64,000 nucleotides of DNA, from contig CAJNDS010000102.1 in NCBI GenBank assembly GCA_905221605.1, forward strand, positions 582,501 through 646,500, in the 5' to 3' direction. Below, piece after piece: positions 62,248-64,000 of the stretch. This DNA comes from Symbiodinium natans. Taxonomy: Eukaryota; Sar; Dinophyceae; Suessiales; Symbiodiniaceae. The translations under genes were made by a program, and so were the position numbers. Every line of letters starts with the position of its first letter. Within the stretch, counting starts at the first letter, position 1. A model generated the notes under the pieces. It was not told the origin of the DNA, did no database searches, and worked only from the letters and a program-made list of their open reading frames with translations.

Positions 62248-63866
62248 GCGCAGATACGGGCACGTCGCCTCCCTGTCCCTTGCTTCCGGGTAAACACCAC
62301 CAGACTGGGCACGTACTCAATCACCGGTGCATTCGGCTCTTCCGCCAATTTGTCCAGCTTTTCTTGAGTTGTTGGTTCCACCACCTCCAACTCTTTAACC
62401 AAAGACGTCACCTCGTCCGACAATGATTCCCTCCACTTTTCCAGCTCTTGCATGGCTTCTTGCGTAGGAATTGTTTTTGTTTGCAGGAACTCAACCTCCT
62501 CTGCTGCCTCCAGCGCAGTATTTTCTTGTACCGTTTGCTGAACTTGAGCTGCTTTGACCAAAAACTTCGAGAGCTGTTCCTCGGTTCTTTTTGCTTTAAC
62601 CAACCATTCTCTAGTCTCTGATCCTTTTTCTCCATTCGACTCATTGGCCGATCCATGGAACTCGTCCAAAACGCAACATTCCTGTTCAGCAATTAGGCGT
62701 CGAATACTCAAATGCTCCTCTAGAGCCCATTGGTGCGCTTCGAACACAGCATAGTCGACTTCCTCCGCAATGTCGTCCAGCGAGGTCTCTTTCAACGTCA
62801 CGTTTAACCATTTCCTTTTTTCACCTTCTTCAGCTTGTGGTTCCGGAAGAGGAAACTTACATTGGAGAAGATAGCACCTATCCTTGTAGCTCAAACGCTC
62901 CATAAAAACAGGTGTGTACCCGGTCAAGGATACCCTGTTCCCTTTCCAAGGCATAGGACCATGAAACTTCCTCGGAAAGAACGACATGAAGTTCCAGTGG
63001 ATATCGACCAATTTTCCAGGCAAGACTTTCTTCCCATAGGATTGCTCCACCACTTCAGCTCCTTCCTCTAAAGCCTTTTCATCCTCAACCCACAGCTGAC
63101 CATCTTTATAGTCACCAAAGCCACACACATAATTGCAGCAATGCTTTTCATTGTGACTATCCCTATGCAATGATACCGGAGCATTGCATGAGATCTGAAG
63201 AGCAGAAAATTTGGCTTCAGGATTGTGGTGCCTCACGAATGATGCCAAGTAACGACATAGCCATGGCCTTCGATGAGTCTCTGTTGTAATACCACACACT
63301 CCGCCATGAGTATAGTGACCCAACACCAGAGCTCGCGTACTTGTGCACCAATTATTGATACCACCTCTTCGATTCACCCTCTTTGGGTATACAATCCCTT
63401 CCAAAAGCTCCTCACAGTCCACGTAATCGTACATAGACCTTTCATACATCGATTTGGCTTTTTGTTCTTCCTTTTCCAACTGCGTTCCATCCTCGGCAGT
63501 CTTGCTTTTGCAGACCAAATAAGCATTTTCATGAGGAGAACAGCATGTCGGCCAATACTCATCACCAGGAACATTGTCCTCAACATCTGCATTTTCTTCC
63601 AGCTCCCCCAGACCCTGCATGTCATCCTCGAAAATTTCTAAGGGCGGACTCTCCCCCCGCTTGCGAAGCAAGCGCAAGGAGCCCACATGACCACGCAGTG
63701 AAGAGTCCATAAACTCGGGCCTTGCGTGGACACAGCTTGGGTATTCATTTCGTGGCCTCAGGAGACACACTCGTCGAGCAACGCATGCTGGTTGCGAAGC
63801 TTGGGAGCCCAGCCGAGAAGAACTGCGCCAGCCTGCCAAAGGTTCAGCCACATGTATAACCAACAC
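62160..63866 (-). CDS. Copia polyprotein upstream segment with a 2OG-oxygenase-like domain
   Basis: A 568-codon frame. The C-terminal end (about 535-550, RRRARICACGN) is the usual lead-in to copia reverse transcriptase. Residues about 175-320 look like a double-stranded beta-helix oxygenase: ALVLGHYTHGGVCGIT, NAPVSLHRDSHN with an HxD pair at 234-236, NYVCGFGDYKDGQLWVED, and FHGPMPWKGNRVSLTGYTP with a distal His near 302 and Arg near 311. This fits the Fe(II)/2-oxoglutarate dioxygenase pattern, but activity is not shown. Residues 350-520 are charged and coiled-coil-like. No integrase motif was seen. The ATG is simply the first in the frame. Confidence 0.75.
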   Translation of the reverse strand: MLVIHVAEPLAGWRSSSRLGSQASQPACVARRVCLLRPRNEYPSCVHARPEFMDSSLRGHVGSLRLLRKRGESPPLEIFEDDMQGLGELEENADVEDNVPGDEYWPTCCSPHENAYLVCKSKTAEDGTQLEKEEQKAKSMYERSMYDYVDCEELLEGIVYPKRVNRRGGINNWCTSTRALVLGHYTHGGVCGITTETHRRPWLCRYLASFVRHHNPEAKFSALQISCNAPVSLHRDSHNEKHCCNYVCGFGDYKDGQLWVEDEKALEEGAEVVEQSYGKKVLPGKLVDIHWNFMSFFPRKFHGPMPWKGNRVSLTGYTPVFMERLSYKDRCYLLQCKFPLPEPQAEEGEKRKWLNVTLKETSLDDIAEEVDYAVFEAHQWALEEHLSIRRLIAEQECCVLDEFHGSANESNGEKGSETREWLVKAKRTEEQLSKFLVKAAQVQQTVQENTALEAAEEVEFLQTKTIPTQEAMQELEKWRESLSDEVTSLVKELEVVEPTTQEKLDKLAEEPNAPVIEYVPSLVVFTRKQGTGRRRARICACGNLFRQRQLQNTKGRGPSVVTRCTLLV

Positions 63867-64000
63867 CCAACAGAACTAGACGTTCTTAACAAATACATGT
63901 TAAACTCATGATATCGGCATGTGGACGTCGGGGAACTTCTGCACTGCTGCAACCGGTTCTGAGGCCGGAGCAGAGCCCAGTGCGGTTGAGATCGCTTGCT
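63867..64000. other. Right edge, probably more of the copia element
   Basis: The frame that holds the oxygenase-like domain is closed upstream at about 63.87 kb. The remaining 134 bases show no recognisable motif or repeat. Confidence 0.3.

Larger units (their letters stand above)
60262..63866 (-). mobile_element. Ty1/copia-type retrotransposon, decayed
   Basis: Minus-strand frames encode a pol region with reverse transcriptase and RNase H preceded by an unusual upstream domain. The composition is clearly more AT-rich and telomere-repeat-free compared with the rest of the window. The reading frame changes between about 62160 and 62250, and a TAG stop interrupts the reverse transcriptase at 61849-61851. 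LTRs, primer-binding site and the gag/integrase part were not found; the 5' part may lie beyond the window or be lost. Confidence 0.92.

Overview
Organism. The window reads as nuclear DNA of a dinoflagellate. It is filled with interstitial TTTAGGG/CCCTAAA (telomere-type) repeats. Its genes are cut into many short exons. Reconstructed introns mostly begin with GC or GA instead of GT and end AG|G, and a Ty1/copia element of the kind common in dinoflagellates lies at the right end. Exon chains were built by hand from protein-family knowledge, reading phase and splice junctions. No alignment or transcript was available, so exon limits are inferences even where the family is clear.

Layout, all on the minus strand, so gene starts are at the high coordinates. 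(1) 60.26-63.87 kb: decayed copia polyprotein. (2) 57.1-59.3 kb: exons that look like the middle of a protein kinase, including its alpha-E helix. (3) 53.6-55.6 kb: 3' part of an unrecognised gene. 51.3-52.3 kb: exons of another. (4) 49.5-31.1 kb: a SulP-family anion transporter with a C-terminal STAS domain, in about 33 exons. (5) 41.15-37.64 kb: a complete cytosolic HSP70 in 13 exons, lying wholly inside one intron of the SulP gene. (6) 27.9-22.7 kb: a coiled-coil protein. (7) 21.3-15.8 kb: an unrecognised Cys-containing protein. (8) 14.9-14.1 kb: kinase exons with the HKD catalytic loop and DFG. (9) 12.84-7.2 kb: a zeta-crystallin-like quinone oxidoreductase, 16 exons. (10) 5.6-0.33 kb: kinase exons from the activation segment to the end of the catalytic domain and beyond, running off the left edge.

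Main observation. Exon sets 8 and 10 are complementary parts of one kinase domain and join in frame, so the quinone oxidoreductase gene appears to sit inside a kinase intron. The kinase alpha-E exon at 57.1 kb joins in phase to the catalytic-loop exon at 14.9 kb. That would place SulP (itself containing HSP70), the coiled-coil gene and the Cys-containing gene inside one intron of about 42 kb. This is a same-strand, two-level nesting of genes.

Between exons the DNA holds telomere-like arrays in both orientations and degenerate variants (TTGAGGG, TTTGGGG, TTCAGGG, CCCCTTAAA), long poly-G/poly-C tracts, at least five families of short inverted-repeat (MITE-like) elements, a duplicated AT-richer satellite at 30 kb and complex GC-rich tandem repeats at 41.7-43.1 kb. 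I saw no rRNA, tRNA, CRISPR array, spliced-leader sequence or recognisable promoter.
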